Origin: Macrophomina tecta | Taxonomy: Eukaryota > Ascomycota > Dothideomycetes > Botryosphaeriales > Botryosphaeriaceae | Direction: 5' to 3' | Length of the DNA: 64,000 nucleotides | NCBI GenBank assembly: GCA_024180945.1 | Contig: JAKSGN010000003.1 | Span: forward strand, 3,472,001 to 3,536,000 | Shown here: positions 31,433 to 41,117 of the stretch, piece after piece | Numbering within the stretch: position 1 is the first letter of the stretch | How the letters are laid out: each line of letters begins with the position of its first letter | Made by a program: the position numbers and the translations under genes | The notes under the pieces: generated by a model | The model's input: only the letters and a program-made list of their open reading frames with translations | Database searches by the model: none | What the model was told of the DNA's origin: nothing

Positions 31433-33939
31433 ATGCTCTTCGACCACGAGCGACAGCCGGTTCCGCTTCTGCACCGCCTGCTGCAATTGCTCAAGGGGCG
31501 CCGCCGAAGGACGCTCGTGCTCGGCCTTTTCCTGGCCCTTCTGTCTATCTACCTGCTCTTCGATTACGCAGCTGAGGTACGCTTTTCCTTCCTACCAACG
31601 GTCCTGCCTCTGTTCATCCCTCTGGTCGCGCGCCCGCCTGCCTCATTGCATCACCCATGATGTCATCCTTGTTGAAGCGCCGTTAGCTGTGCTCGCGCAC
31701 TCAATCACCCTTCTCCCGCCGCATCACATCAATTGGGTCGCCCAACTAATGCGGTCCATAGCATAACGAAGAATCACACTCTCTTTCCGAACAATTGGGC
31801 TCATGGCGGCACTCGCAGCCCGCCGCCGCCGCCAATGCGGCACAAGACGCTCCTTCGGTCAACGGCACCTCAGCCATGGGCGCCCAGCCTAGCTCCACGA
31901 CATCCGCCGCGTCGCCGTTGAAGACCAAGGAGGGACCGACCTTCCACCTGCTGATTCCGGCCACCGAGGCCGACTCGAACTTCTGCCGCACCGTGCTGAG
32001 CACCATGCTGCTGGAGTACCCGCCGCCCACCATCCTCGGCTACGCCCATTCCGAGGAGAGTACCATCATCGAGGTCGTCCACGAGCACCTGCAGCACAAC
32101 CAGGGCATCAAGGACGAGGACCTGGTGCTGATCGTCGACGGCTACCGCTCCTGGTTCCAGCTTCCCGCGCCGGTGTTGGTGCAGCAGTACGAGGCCGCCC
32201 TGGCCGACGCGAATGCCAGGCTGAGGCGGAAGTACGGTACCGTGCGTCCCCTGAGCGGGCACCCGAACCCGCGTCAGCTGTTCCGCCAGACGGTGCTGTG
32301 GGCCGCGGATGAGCACTGCTGGCCGGTTCTGGAGGGCGATGTTGCCTGCACCGCGGTGCCCCAGAGTCCGTTCTTTTGGGACCAGAGCCCGTATGCTAAT
32401 GCTTCGGAAGAAGCTTCTGCCTATAACCCTAAGTTTGTCAACTCAGGAACTGTCATTGGCCCCGCGAAGGATCTCCGTGCCATCTTCAGGGCTTTGATGG
32501 AAAGGTCAGCGTCGCCATACGGCCGCCAGGACCTCCAACACACCCTCCAGACGCTCTTCAGCGAACAGGAGCAGGCCCGTGAGCTGATCCGCCGCTACAA
32601 CCTGGGCTACACGGGACGCATGCTGGAGTGGTGGTACGGGCTCAACCCGGGCGAGAAGCCCCTCCGCAAAACCAACATCACTGTAGCGCCGGGCAAGAAC
32701 TACGAGTTCGCCATGGGGCTCGACTACAACAGCACGCTCTTCCAATCCATGACCCCGCCGCACTCGTTCAACGGCGACATCGATTTCATCAAATCCGACG
32801 CCCAGGTCCGCGACACGTACGACTCGGCCTACACGACCGTCAATCCCAAGACGGGCGCGCGCACCTTCTACACCTCCAACCCGGGCCACAACGACCCCAT
32901 CCCGCTGCCGGACCCGCTGCGCGAGCAATCCAGCCCCTATGCCCTGCCTGAGAAGGATGCTCTCGCCGCGGGGATCCCCGCCAACATGGCCACGGGCCTG
33001 ACCATCACCAACGACCTCGACGACCTGCCGCCCGCGGCCGACACCCCCTGGAGCCAGCTGCCCCTCGCCCACAACATTCGCGCCCGCTCCGTCCCCGCCG
33101 CCCTGCACTTCCCTTCCTTCGCCTCCATCAGCAGCGCCGCCCGCTTCGCGCGGGGTACCAAGTCTAACACAACCAGCCCGGAGAGCGACTCGGGTGACAG
33201 CGGCGACAACCTCCAGCTCCGCGACCCCCGTGATCAGCTGTGGTCCAGCCTGTGGTTCCACGACACGGCGCGCGCGCTGCTGCGCCGGTACATGCGCCAG
33301 AGCACGGTCAAGGCGTACGAAGATGAGCAGACCGAGCGCGAGACGTGGTGGCGGTCGGATCAGAGAGGCGGAAAGGGCGGCGTGTGGACCGAGGCGAGCG
33401 GTGAGTGGTTGGCGTGGGGCGATGTATGCCGAGGGTTTGAGGAGGAAGTATTTGGTGATGGCAAGGGCGTTTGGCTGGGGGAGGTGGGGAATGCGGCTGC
33501 GGTCGTTGATCTTGAAGGAGGGGATGGTGATGACGATGAGGGGGGGTTGGAGGTCGTGAGTGGTGAGGAGGAGGGGCTGGGCGAGGAGGCGATTCCGCCC
33601 GCGGTCATGGATAGGATTGGGGGTGGGGCGTTTGAGGGCGAGGGCGGGAGAGTGGAGGGGTATGCTGCCGGTGGTGTCAACGAGGCTGACGAGGGCAAGG
33701 CCGATGGGAGGAAGATAGAGCCAGCGGTTGTGGATGCAGATGGCGATTTGGTGCCTGGTAGTGATGGGAAGGATGGGAATAGAAGTGAGGGAAAGGAAGG
33801 CGAAGAGCAAGATGACGGCGTGCTGGACTTCGTCGGTGAGGTGTGGGATGAGATCAAAGGTGCGGAGAAGGACCAGGTGGAGAGCATGGACGATGTGTTG
33901 AAGCAGATCGATGAGGAGATGACGGAGAGGTTGGTTTAA
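31433..33939 (+). CDS. Type II membrane glycosyltransferase-like fungal protein
   Basis: Two exons: 31433-31576 and 31762-33939; the 185-bp intron has donor GTACGC, a CTAAT branch site and acceptor ATAG; phase 0; 773 residues. Residues about 27-43 (TLVLGLFLALLSIYLLF) form one membrane anchor after a basic segment, so the bulk would face the Golgi lumen. The luminal region has FHLLIPATEADSNFCRTVLS, DLVLIVDGYRSWFQ (a GT-A-like aspartate motif), VNSGTVIGPAKDLRAIF and GLDYNSTLFQ, which I recognise as a conserved fungal family with glycosyltransferase-like features; the exact reaction is unknown. A long acidic, Gly/Glu-rich tail follows, which also produces long antisense frames. The first exon supplies the anchor and would be lost if the gene were called from its main ORF only. 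Confidence 0.82.
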
Positions 33940-35174
33940 AGTAAGCGTAGTAGACTAGACGGTGGACGTCTTCTTTTCTCTGTTTACATTCTTTTTTTTT
34001 TTTTTTTTTTTTTGCCGCCACCTTTCCTCCGTTTCTGGGCTCCCGTCTCTTTTTGTTTCTTATGGGTGGTGGTTTGGCTGGCGACGGTGGCTTCTTCCTT
34101 TTTGTTCTCCGGTCTCGTCTTCTGCTTCTAGAGGCTACTACTCTTCATGATGATCGGACGCATGGTTGGCGTCATTTCTTCTGTTCTTAGATTCTAGCAG
34201 AGGTGGCATTTGGTCTCCATTCGTGCTGTCACCAACGCAGCCTGGAATACTCAACCAAAAGCAAGCATGATTCATGCAGCAGCATATGCTTTGCTTCTCT
34301 CGCGCCTCGAACCTAGGATAAGGTTTAGCAACACAACTCTACGCACACGCAGCGACTCGGCGTGCCGGTCAGATGTCGGCTTCGGTGCTGATTGGTAGAA
34401 TGCGTACGCAGCGGGAAGTGCCTGCGAACCTCGCTGATCTTAGCTCCCTACGAGGTGGCTTTCTGGCCTTGGAAGCGGGCGCGCCGCGGACATGGACGAG
34501 TTTTGCATTCATGCATGGGAGGGAGGAAGATGTGGCGCGGGGGGTCGGGTGGACTCCGTTGCAGTCGTTTCTGCCTATCCTCTGCTATATACGCTCGTCT
34601 TTACTGCCGTTTTTGATACGCGCCTGGATTCCAGGCGGTGTGGCGCACTTCCGGACGATGGGAGATGCGGCCGGCCAGCCCATATGTCATTTCCTGGCGC
34701 CGGAACGGGATTCGAATCCGTACGCATTAGAAATACAGCTCCGCAGAACCATGCAGCCAGTCATGCATGCAAGGCACCTAGCTCGATCGACGGCTTTAAA
34801 ACCATGCGTTTCTCCACGCGGGACCGCCAGCACATCATTCCCTTCTGAGGAGGCTCTCCAACATCTTCAACATTACCCCGTGTGTGGAAATCACGTCCTT
34901 GGCCCTCTCAAACCCTCCCTCAGCTCTTTGCACTCGTCGTCACCCTCATGCTCACCGTCGCTGTCCTTGTTTATCTCTATGGACTTCACCATGGTGATAA
35001 GCTGGATCTTAAATGGATTATTCATATGTTGCGTAGCTCTATTGATCTCGTGAACATGATCTTTCTTTGCGTTCCCGATCAGACACTTCCTAAGAAGCAG
35101 CACGTTTTGTACGTATCTTCGGTGTCTCATTTCAGCCTGGCGATACAGTCTCATGCAAGAAAAAATAGTTTAGC

Positions 35175-35756
35175 ATGGCAAGCGAGGAGTTGGTAAACGC
35201 AGCAAGACCAGAATATTTCGAAAATGGGGGGTTTGATTCCGCATCCATGTTCACCGCACCACACACATTTGGCTTTACGGAGTTGTGCGAGATGGCTGTC
35301 GTGCTCGTTTATATGGAGGGGCAAGGCGAGCATGCCGAGTCAAAAATACGACTGGCCCTAGAGCGTTCCGGGGTAGTATCATCCATCCGGACGCAAGTAT
35401 TCATAAGGCCCAAAGGCGACGGCTTCCGAGTAAACACCTCAGCTTCCCGCGACAGGGGAGCAGATGAAGAAGATACTGTAAGCTGTTTCTTTTCTTTTGC
35501 ACAACACTACCAGACACTAGAGACTACAGATGAGATAACCGCAAGGACGGAACATTGGTACGGGAAATATGCAAGCCTGGTAGACAATGGGCGGGACACT
35601 CCCAATAAATCCGCTTGGCCAGTACTTAACCACAAGTTTTTAGCACCATCTCTGGATCATGAAAGTTCAGAGCGAAGACACCGAGATTGGAAATGGGAGG
35701 ACTGTATACACACGGAAAAATACATTAACGCATGTACGGATCACACAGACAGGTAA
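35175..35756 (+). CDS. Possible orphan ORF, 193 codons
   Basis: An ATG-started open frame in a stretch of moderate base composition, longer than neighbouring random frames. The translation (MASEELVNAARPEYFENGGF...) has an ordinary amino-acid mix, no signal peptide, no membrane segment and no motif that I know. There is no promoter signal. It could be chance or a recently decayed gene. Confidence 0.2.
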   Translation: MASEELVNAARPEYFENGGFDSASMFTAPHTFGFTELCEMAVVLVYMEGQGEHAESKIRLALERSGVVSSIRTQVFIRPKGDGFRVNTSASRDRGADEEDTVSCFFSFAQHYQTLETTDEITARTEHWYGKYASLVDNGRDTPNKSAWPVLNHKFLAPSLDHESSERRHRDWKWEDCIHTEKYINACTDHTDR

Positions 35757-35872
35757 AAAGAAAGAAAAAAGAGAACTCACGTTTCGACTGTCTTTGTCCA
35801 TCCGCTTATTATGGAGAGTTTTTATTCCGGAGAAGTAAAAAGAAGATTCTTCAAGGAAAAGAGCTATGAGTG

Positions 35873-35930
35873 GTAGTAGTAGTAGTAGTAGTAGTAGCAG
35901 CAGCAGTAGTCAGTAGCAGCAAGAGTAGTT
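35873..35930. repeat. AGT/AGC trinucleotide microsatellite
   Basis: Tandem AGT units passing into AGC units and back, in noncoding sequence. It is a likely length polymorphism. Confidence 0.85.
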
Positions 35931-36042
35931 ATGGGAGAAACATCCCCGCCTTCAAGATAATAAAATGAACACAGAATATCATCTAACGCTAATTCTCTTT
36001 TTCCCCTTCCCTTCCTTTAAGTAGATGAGAAACGGAAGCTCA

Positions 36043-36044
36043 AT

Positions 36045-36066
<22 letters not shown>
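36043..36066. repeat. Poly-A tract
   Basis: An uninterrupted run of about 24 A in a purine-rich stretch. No element is associated with it. Confidence 0.8.
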
Positions 36067-36075
<9 letters not shown>

Positions 36076-37014
36076 AACAAAGACTAAGTTAAGGAGACAG
36101 GAAAAGAAAACGCGAAAACTCTTTCGCGATACGCTGTTATGCTAGAAGGCTCTCCGCTAGAGCAGAAACGAAAGAGAAAAGGGAAATAACAGGTGAAAGA
36201 AGAAGCAGAAAGTCGCTTAGGTTTGGACCTGTTTCAAGGGGACCTCCACAGAAATCAGACAGAAATAGTATGGTTGGAAAGTAAAAGGACAACAATGACA
36301 ACGCTTTGCTCGCTATAGTTCGCTCGACTCGCTTTGCGTTTTTTCCAGTGCTGTCAACTACTTTCTTGTACTACCAACACCCATCCACTTGCAACCTTCT
36401 TGTTCAAGATGCCCAGAGGAAAAAAAAAAAGAAAAGAAAAGGAAAAGTAGCAAATAAGTGAAATGAATATTTCCCCTTCCGTGCAACCCAAAAGCCAAAG
36501 GAGATACGACGACAAGAGAACAATTTCCCGTGAGCCACCTTGGTTATAACAGAGGAAAGCGAACACTGGGGAGATCGCCGCACAGTAAAGACAAATGAAA
36601 GGGAAGAGCAGGAGACTACTTCCAACGCCTCAAACGCCGTGCGCTGCTTGGTGGATAATTGATGCGATTTGGAGAACAAGAAGTGGGACGGCTACACATA
36701 GGGAACAACAACATAAAGTTGTGAATATGGGGATGTGAGTGTGAAAACATCGCTGCGTTGGTGGTTGGTCATGAACAACAACAAAGGTGGGAAAACCAAA
36801 ATGGTGATGAGCAAGGCAACCCCGACTGTTGCAACGTTTTGGATGGTGTAATGTGTGAGCATGTTAGTTGCGGATCCAGGTAGTGGAGGAGAGCAGATTA
36901 AGGGTCCAAAAAAGTAACAGACGGGGTCCTGGAGGAAGCCACGGTTGCGGGGATTGAGAGCGACGAATCAACAACAGGTTTTGCAGGCTCGCCATGGACA
37001 ATGCTTGGCTTCAT

Positions 37015-39714
37015 TCAAAAGACAGCCGCTAAACCGTTCTTCGAGTGACGCTTGCTAAATCTCTTTCTGCCTTTGATCGAGCCGCTGTCATCATGATCGC
37101 CCTTGCGGAGATGTCTTGAGGTTGGGATATTCACTCCATCAAGCGCAGATTCGCCACCTAGAGTGCTTGATGGGCTTGAAATTGTTGAGCTCAGTTCGTT
37201 GAATGTCGAGTCGCCAGAATAGGAACTTGCCATACTCTGAGAATTCGCAAAGTCTTTCGCTTGTTCCAAAGCATCGAGCCACTCCTGCGCCGTGTACTTG
37301 CTGCCTTCAGGGTCGCTGGGGGTCGCTTTTGGATCTTCGAAGATGAGATGTTTATCCTTCTGTACGCGCATCAGTTCCGTTGGGAGCTTTCTGCAAATGC
37401 TCTGTACGCTTACCGTGTCAATACACCAGGCGGTAATGCCCCTGGAATCTTTGTAGCTCCTCCATGCGGTTCCCTCGCCCAAGAGGGACAGGTCCATCTT
37501 TGCCTTCTTCTCTTCGCCACCAGCAGCGGCGAGGATGAGTCGAGCTGCCGATGTGATCATGACAAGACGTTGGCGCTTCTTGGTGGTGTTGCCCCCAAAG
37601 AACCGTGAAAACTTCTTCGGTGCCTCTGAAGATTCTCCGTGGGGGCTGTGAGGCGCAGGGGCTGAGGTAACCATGAGATTGCCAAGCTTCAATATCCGCT
37701 CGTTATTCCGAGTCAGGACCGGTGACCAATCGATATCAAGCTGACTAGGAGGCGGAAGTTCGGTGATGACGCGGGCAGAAGGCCGGGGCGGGTTGGTGCT
37801 TGATGAGGGGCCGGGCCGAGGAGTGCTGAGAGCAGCCATGTGTGGAGGTAGCGAGCTGGCATGTCCGTTCAACTTGATTGGCCCAGGGGGCGGGGGTTGG
37901 TAAGGCTTGAGTCTGGGGGCCTTTTGCTTCCACAACCCTCGACCCCACTGAATACCATCGAAGAAGCGATGGGACTTGATGTGCTCGATGGGCAATCTCT
38001 TAGCCGGATCCAGTACTAATAGCCTCTCAACCAGATCACGGGCTGCTTCCGGAAACTGGTCGGGAAACGAGTACTCAAGGTTGACAATCTTCTGGAATGT
38101 CTGATATTCGTTACCGGCCTTGAAGGGCGGTCGACCAGAGAGAAGTTGGTATATTATGCACCCAAAAGCCCATAGGTCACTAGCCTTGCAGGCGTTCTTG
38201 TCCGTCAAGAGTTCAGGGCTAACGTATTCTGCGGTGCCGACAAATGATTCCGCTCGGTCGGTTTCGACGCCGTCAAGGGGATCTGCAGCTCCTCCCTCCG
38301 CATTGCCTGGTTGTTGGGGGTTTTTCAAAATCTTGGCAGTGCCAAAGTCGGTAATCTTGACGTGCATCTGGTCATCCAAGAGGACGTTCTCCGGTTTGAG
38401 ATCTCTATGTATGATTCCGCGGGAGTGCATGTAGTCGATGGCGTCCAAAATCTGTGCACCGTAATACCTGGCACATTCCTCATCAAACGTGCCCATCTTC
38501 TTGAGGAAACCCAGCAGCTCCCCTCCGGTGGCCAGATCTAGCACGAAGTACAAGGATCTCTCATCTTGGAACGTGTAGTAGAGCCGGACGATTCCAGGGT
38601 GCTCGGTTAACCGGTTCAGAGTATCCTTCTCGATGTTCACGTACTTGACCTTTTTCTCCTTGATAATGTGCCGTTTATCCAGGACCTTGATGGCGTATTC
38701 TCGTAGTGTCTGTCGGTCCGTGGCGGCCAGGACCGTGCTGTACGAACCTTCACCCAGAGTTCTCCCGAAGTTGAAATCCTTGACGCCCTTCTTGACCACC
38801 CTTGAGACAGGTTTCCCATTCGGATCCATTTCTTGCCTGACTCCAACTGCTGCACCCTTCTCCTTCCATTCTTCGCTACTCTGAGGGAGGGGTGCTTCGG
38901 GGCCATATGCAGCGCCAGGCCCCATGGGGCTCCTCCGCGAACTGCGCCGGGGTGGAAGAGGTCCATTGCCGCCTAGCTGCTGGGGTGGCTGTGGTTGGCG
39001 GTATGACCGGCTGGGTTCCCTTGTGGGAAGGCCGGCAGCCTGCATTGCGGCGGCCGCTGCTCTCGAACTACTCCTGCTGATTCCGGGAGCAGAAGGTAGT
39101 GCCATGCCAACGTCATTGTAGCGGTATGATCCCTGCATGGAAACGCCGGAGCCGGTGGAGGCATTGGGATGTTTGTAGAGGGTCGAGGTAGGCCGCGATG
39201 ATGCGGTGGACGGGGCGTAGTTGCGGGACGGGTTGGAGGGGCCGGAGGTGGAGTATATGGGCTGGGACGGCAGGTGGGTGGCGGGGGTTGCGGCGGATGG
39301 CAGGCTCTGCATCGACTGGCGGTGCTGCAGGCGCACGGAAGATTGCGAGCGGTCGTCCGGGACGGGGGGCGTTTGGCTCTTGGGGAGGGCGAGCGAGGTC
39401 TGGCTCGTGGAGAAGGCGCCCGGGTTGAAGTCTAGGGTGGAGGCCGAGGACTCGGTCGGGATGGGCTGGAGCAGATGCGAAGGATCTGGTGAGTCGTGGG
39501 GGTCCTGCGGCTGCTGTGGCTGCGGCGGCGGCTGGGGCTCGTCGGGAGCGGTGACGGTGTGGACGGACGAGGCAGAGGACTGCAGCGGGAGGTCTGGCGG
39601 CGCGAGAGGCTCGTCGGGCTGCGGGGCGGGCGGCGGAGAAGGGGTACTGTCATTGTCCGGGTTGGCGATGCGCAGACCGCCCAGGGACTGGGACAGGCTG
39701 ATGTCGCCGCTCAT
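37015..39714 (-). CDS. pkh1: PDK1/Pkh-type protein kinase with PH domain
   Basis: Phosphoinositide-dependent-kinase-1 homologue that activates AGC kinases by T-loop phosphorylation; in fungi it responds to sphingoid bases and acts at eisosomes. I call two exons, 39714-37414 and 37359-37015, giving 881 residues. The 54-bp intron (GTAAGC donor, CTGAT branch, ACAG acceptor) is a multiple of three with no stop, so an 899-residue unspliced frame also exists. The N-terminal ~310 residues are Pro/Ser/Gln-rich and disordered. The kinase domain spans about 311-583: GRTLGEGSYSTV, YAIKVLDK, HRDLKPEN at ~434, DFGTAK at ~456, then the T-loop SFVGTAEYVSPE and the PDK1-type LWAFGCIIYQLLSG. A PDK1-type PH domain lies at about 666-798 (RILKLGNLM ... 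DKHLIFEDP). Removing the intron restores continuity of the PH strand AWCIDT-KDKHLIFEDP. Confidence 0.93.
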   Translation of the reverse strand: MSGDISLSQSLGGLRIANPDNDSTPSPPPAPQPDEPLAPPDLPLQSSASSVHTVTAPDEPQPPPQPQQPQDPHDSPDPSHLLQPIPTESSASTLDFNPGAFSTSQTSLALPKSQTPPVPDDRSQSSVRLQHRQSMQSLPSAATPATHLPSQPIYSTSGPSNPSRNYAPSTASSRPTSTLYKHPNASTGSGVSMQGSYRYNDVGMALPSAPGISRSSSRAAAAAMQAAGLPTREPSRSYRQPQPPQQLGGNGPLPPRRSSRRSPMGPGAAYGPEAPLPQSSEEWKEKGAAVGVRQEMDPNGKPVSRVVKKGVKDFNFGRTLGEGSYSTVLAATDRQTLREYAIKVLDKRHIIKEKKVKYVNIEKDTLNRLTEHPGIVRLYYTFQDERSLYFVLDLATGGELLGFLKKMGTFDEECARYYGAQILDAIDYMHSRGIIHRDLKPENVLLDDQMHVKITDFGTAKILKNPQQPGNAEGGAADPLDGVETDRAESFVGTAEYVSPELLTDKNACKASDLWAFGCIIYQLLSGRPPFKAGNEYQTFQKIVNLEYSFPDQFPEAARDLVERLLVLDPAKRLPIEHIKSHRFFDGIQWGRGLWKQKAPRLKPYQPPPPGPIKLNGHASSLPPHMAALSTPRPGPSSSTNPPRPSARVITELPPPSQLDIDWSPVLTRNNERILKLGNLMVTSAPAPHSPHGESSEAPKKFSRFFGGNTTKKRQRLVMITSAARLILAAAGGEEKKAKMDLSLLGEGTAWRSYKDSRGITAWCIDTVSVQSICRKLPTELMRVQKDKHLIFEDPKATPSDPEGSKYTAQEWLDALEQAKDFANSQSMASSYSGDSTFNELSSTISSPSSTLGGESALDGVNIPTSRHLRKGDHDDSGSIKGRKRFSKRHSKNGLAAVF
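37360..37413 (-). other. Stop-free 54-bp intron in the PDK1 PH domain
   Basis: On the minus strand it begins GTAAGC and ends TACAG, with CTGAT 14 bases before the acceptor. It encodes 18 in-frame residues (VSVQSICRKLPTELMRVQ) if retained. PH domains of this family pass directly from the strand ending in Asp-Thr to the strand holding HxIFEDP, so these residues look foreign. Confidence 0.75.
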
Positions 39715-40106
39715 GGTCGCGCTGGGTCGGGGGCGCGGTGGTGAGGGATTGCGAGGGAGTGGTTAGGCGCTGGGCGCAGGTCGGGAGCAGCGAGAGGGAG
39801 TCGTCGGTGTCGGCTACGTCTCGAATGGCGGCGACATCCAGGCGCGTGGGCTGCTCGGGGGGAGCAGGCGGGCCGTTGGAGCTGGGCGCGACCAGCGGAG
39901 AGAGGTGTGGGATTGCAGCCGGAGTGCCTGGCGCTGGGTGTAGGTTGTCGCAGCCAAGCTTGGCGTGCCCAGAGCGATCTCGTCGTTTGGGAGGCCTCAG
40001 CCCCCCTGACTGCCAGCCTACTCGTGCCTACGTATGCGCGTGCGTGCGCCGCCTGTTGGGCCCCGATCAACTAACCGCTGCGCTCCGCTCCGCCTGCCCA
40101 ATTTCC

Positions 40107-40142
<36 letters not shown>

Positions 40143-41117
40143 GTGCCCGCCGGCGACGACTTAATGGCCGCACAGGGCAGCGCTGGCCGCCTGCCCGGCC
40201 GGCCTGCCTGCCTGCCTGCCTGCCGTGTGCCGCCGCCTGCCCGATGGCCAGCCAATATTGCTCCAGCCCGCCGCATCACGGCTAGCCAGACGCCCACGGC
40301 CCACCTCGCACCTCTGTCGCAGGCACAGTCGCAGTCGCAGAGCCCACCGGTTCCTGCCACCTCCGCCGGCCAAGGCCCTCCTCTATCGTCCGGACACGCC
40401 ATGCCTCCGCGGCCCTGCTGGCCCCCATAGGCTGCTCGAGGCGGCGGTTCTCGCGTGCGCAGTGCCAGGCACGCGATTTCCTCTGCCTGCTGCGCCTTCA
40501 TGCGTCCGTCATGCCACCCTCTGCTCTTCTGCACCCACAACACCATGCAGCCCGGGCGAATCGTGCTGCGCCCAGGCATTTGATATACTCTCCCTCGTCG
40601 GCGGTGCTGCTCCTCGGGCTGCTCTGCGATCTGCACCACGTCCGTTAATTGGCCCCTCGCACCCGAAGTCCTGTAAAGCTCATTCCCAGAGCAACCCGTC
40701 CCTGCCGTCATTGGAGACGCAAAGGGTGTCCGTCGGCATGTTCCGCCCAGCCGGGCTTTTTTTTTTTTTTTTTTTGGGAGGGGGGAAGGGAGCAGCTTCG
40801 AGCCATATCTCGATTGGATTGGCACAAAGGCAGAGTCGCTGTCTCTGCTCACTGAGTGAGTTGTGCGGCAGCGCCGTTGCGGCGCAGACCTTTGACTTTG
40901 CCATCTGGCCGTTGCTCTTCACCTGCAGCATGGCCGACACCATGCCCCAAGGAACGCTACTGCCGTATCTCCCTACTTCCATCTCTGTGCAACATGCCTT
41001 CCTCTTATGGGTATCTGGCCGAGTCTCTGTGTTTTCGATGAACCCAGTCCATGTCTCAAACTCTGTCTCTGCGAGCTTTCGAACAGCTTCTGGCCACCAG
41101 ACCAGCCCGTGGGCGAG
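39715..41117. promoter_or_regulatory. Divergent intergenic region with trinucleotide repeat
   Basis: 1.4 kb between the PDK1 start and the start of the next + strand gene, so it should carry both promoters. It holds (CTG)11 at 40108-40140, five CCTG units at 40203-40222, CAGTCG repeats near 40323-40340 and a poly-T run at 40759-40776. No TATA box was seen. Frames through the CTG repeat give polyalanine, polyleucine or polycysteine junk and are not genes. Confidence 0.55.
40108..40140. repeat. (CTG)11 trinucleotide repeat
   Basis: Eleven perfect CTG units followed by CCG, in the shared upstream region of PDK1 and the gene at 41118. The position is outside any supported coding exon. Confidence 0.9.

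Larger units (their letters stand above)
33940..37014. other. Large intergenic region between convergent-tail genes
   Basis: About 3 kb. Bases 33988-34013 are a poly-T run in the 3' flank of the previous gene. 34.2-35.2 kb has only short frames and a tRNA-like T-arm sequence that does not fold as a tRNA. A possible orphan ORF lies at 35175-35756 (separate entry). 35870-35915 is an AGT/AGC microsatellite; 36043-36066 is poly-A; 36.0-37.0 kb is strongly purine-rich on the + strand, which is pyrimidine-rich on the PDK1 coding strand and probably its 3' UTR. Confidence 0.5.

Noticed and set aside
32506..33810. 434-codon minus frame
   Set aside because: Antisense to the glycosyltransferase-like gene with no motifs; caused by the Gly/Glu-rich coding strand.
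34705..34750. tRNA-like stretch on the minus strand with TTTCTAA (anticodon-loop-like) and GGATTCGAATCCCG (T-arm-like)
   Set aside because: There is no variable loop between the two parts, the closing base pair of the T arm is mismatched, no D arm fits and no 5' partner for the acceptor strand was found. At most a relic.
39432..40852. Frames through the CTG/CCTG repeats giving polyalanine, polycysteine or polyleucine
   Set aside because: They arise from simple repeats in a divergent promoter.
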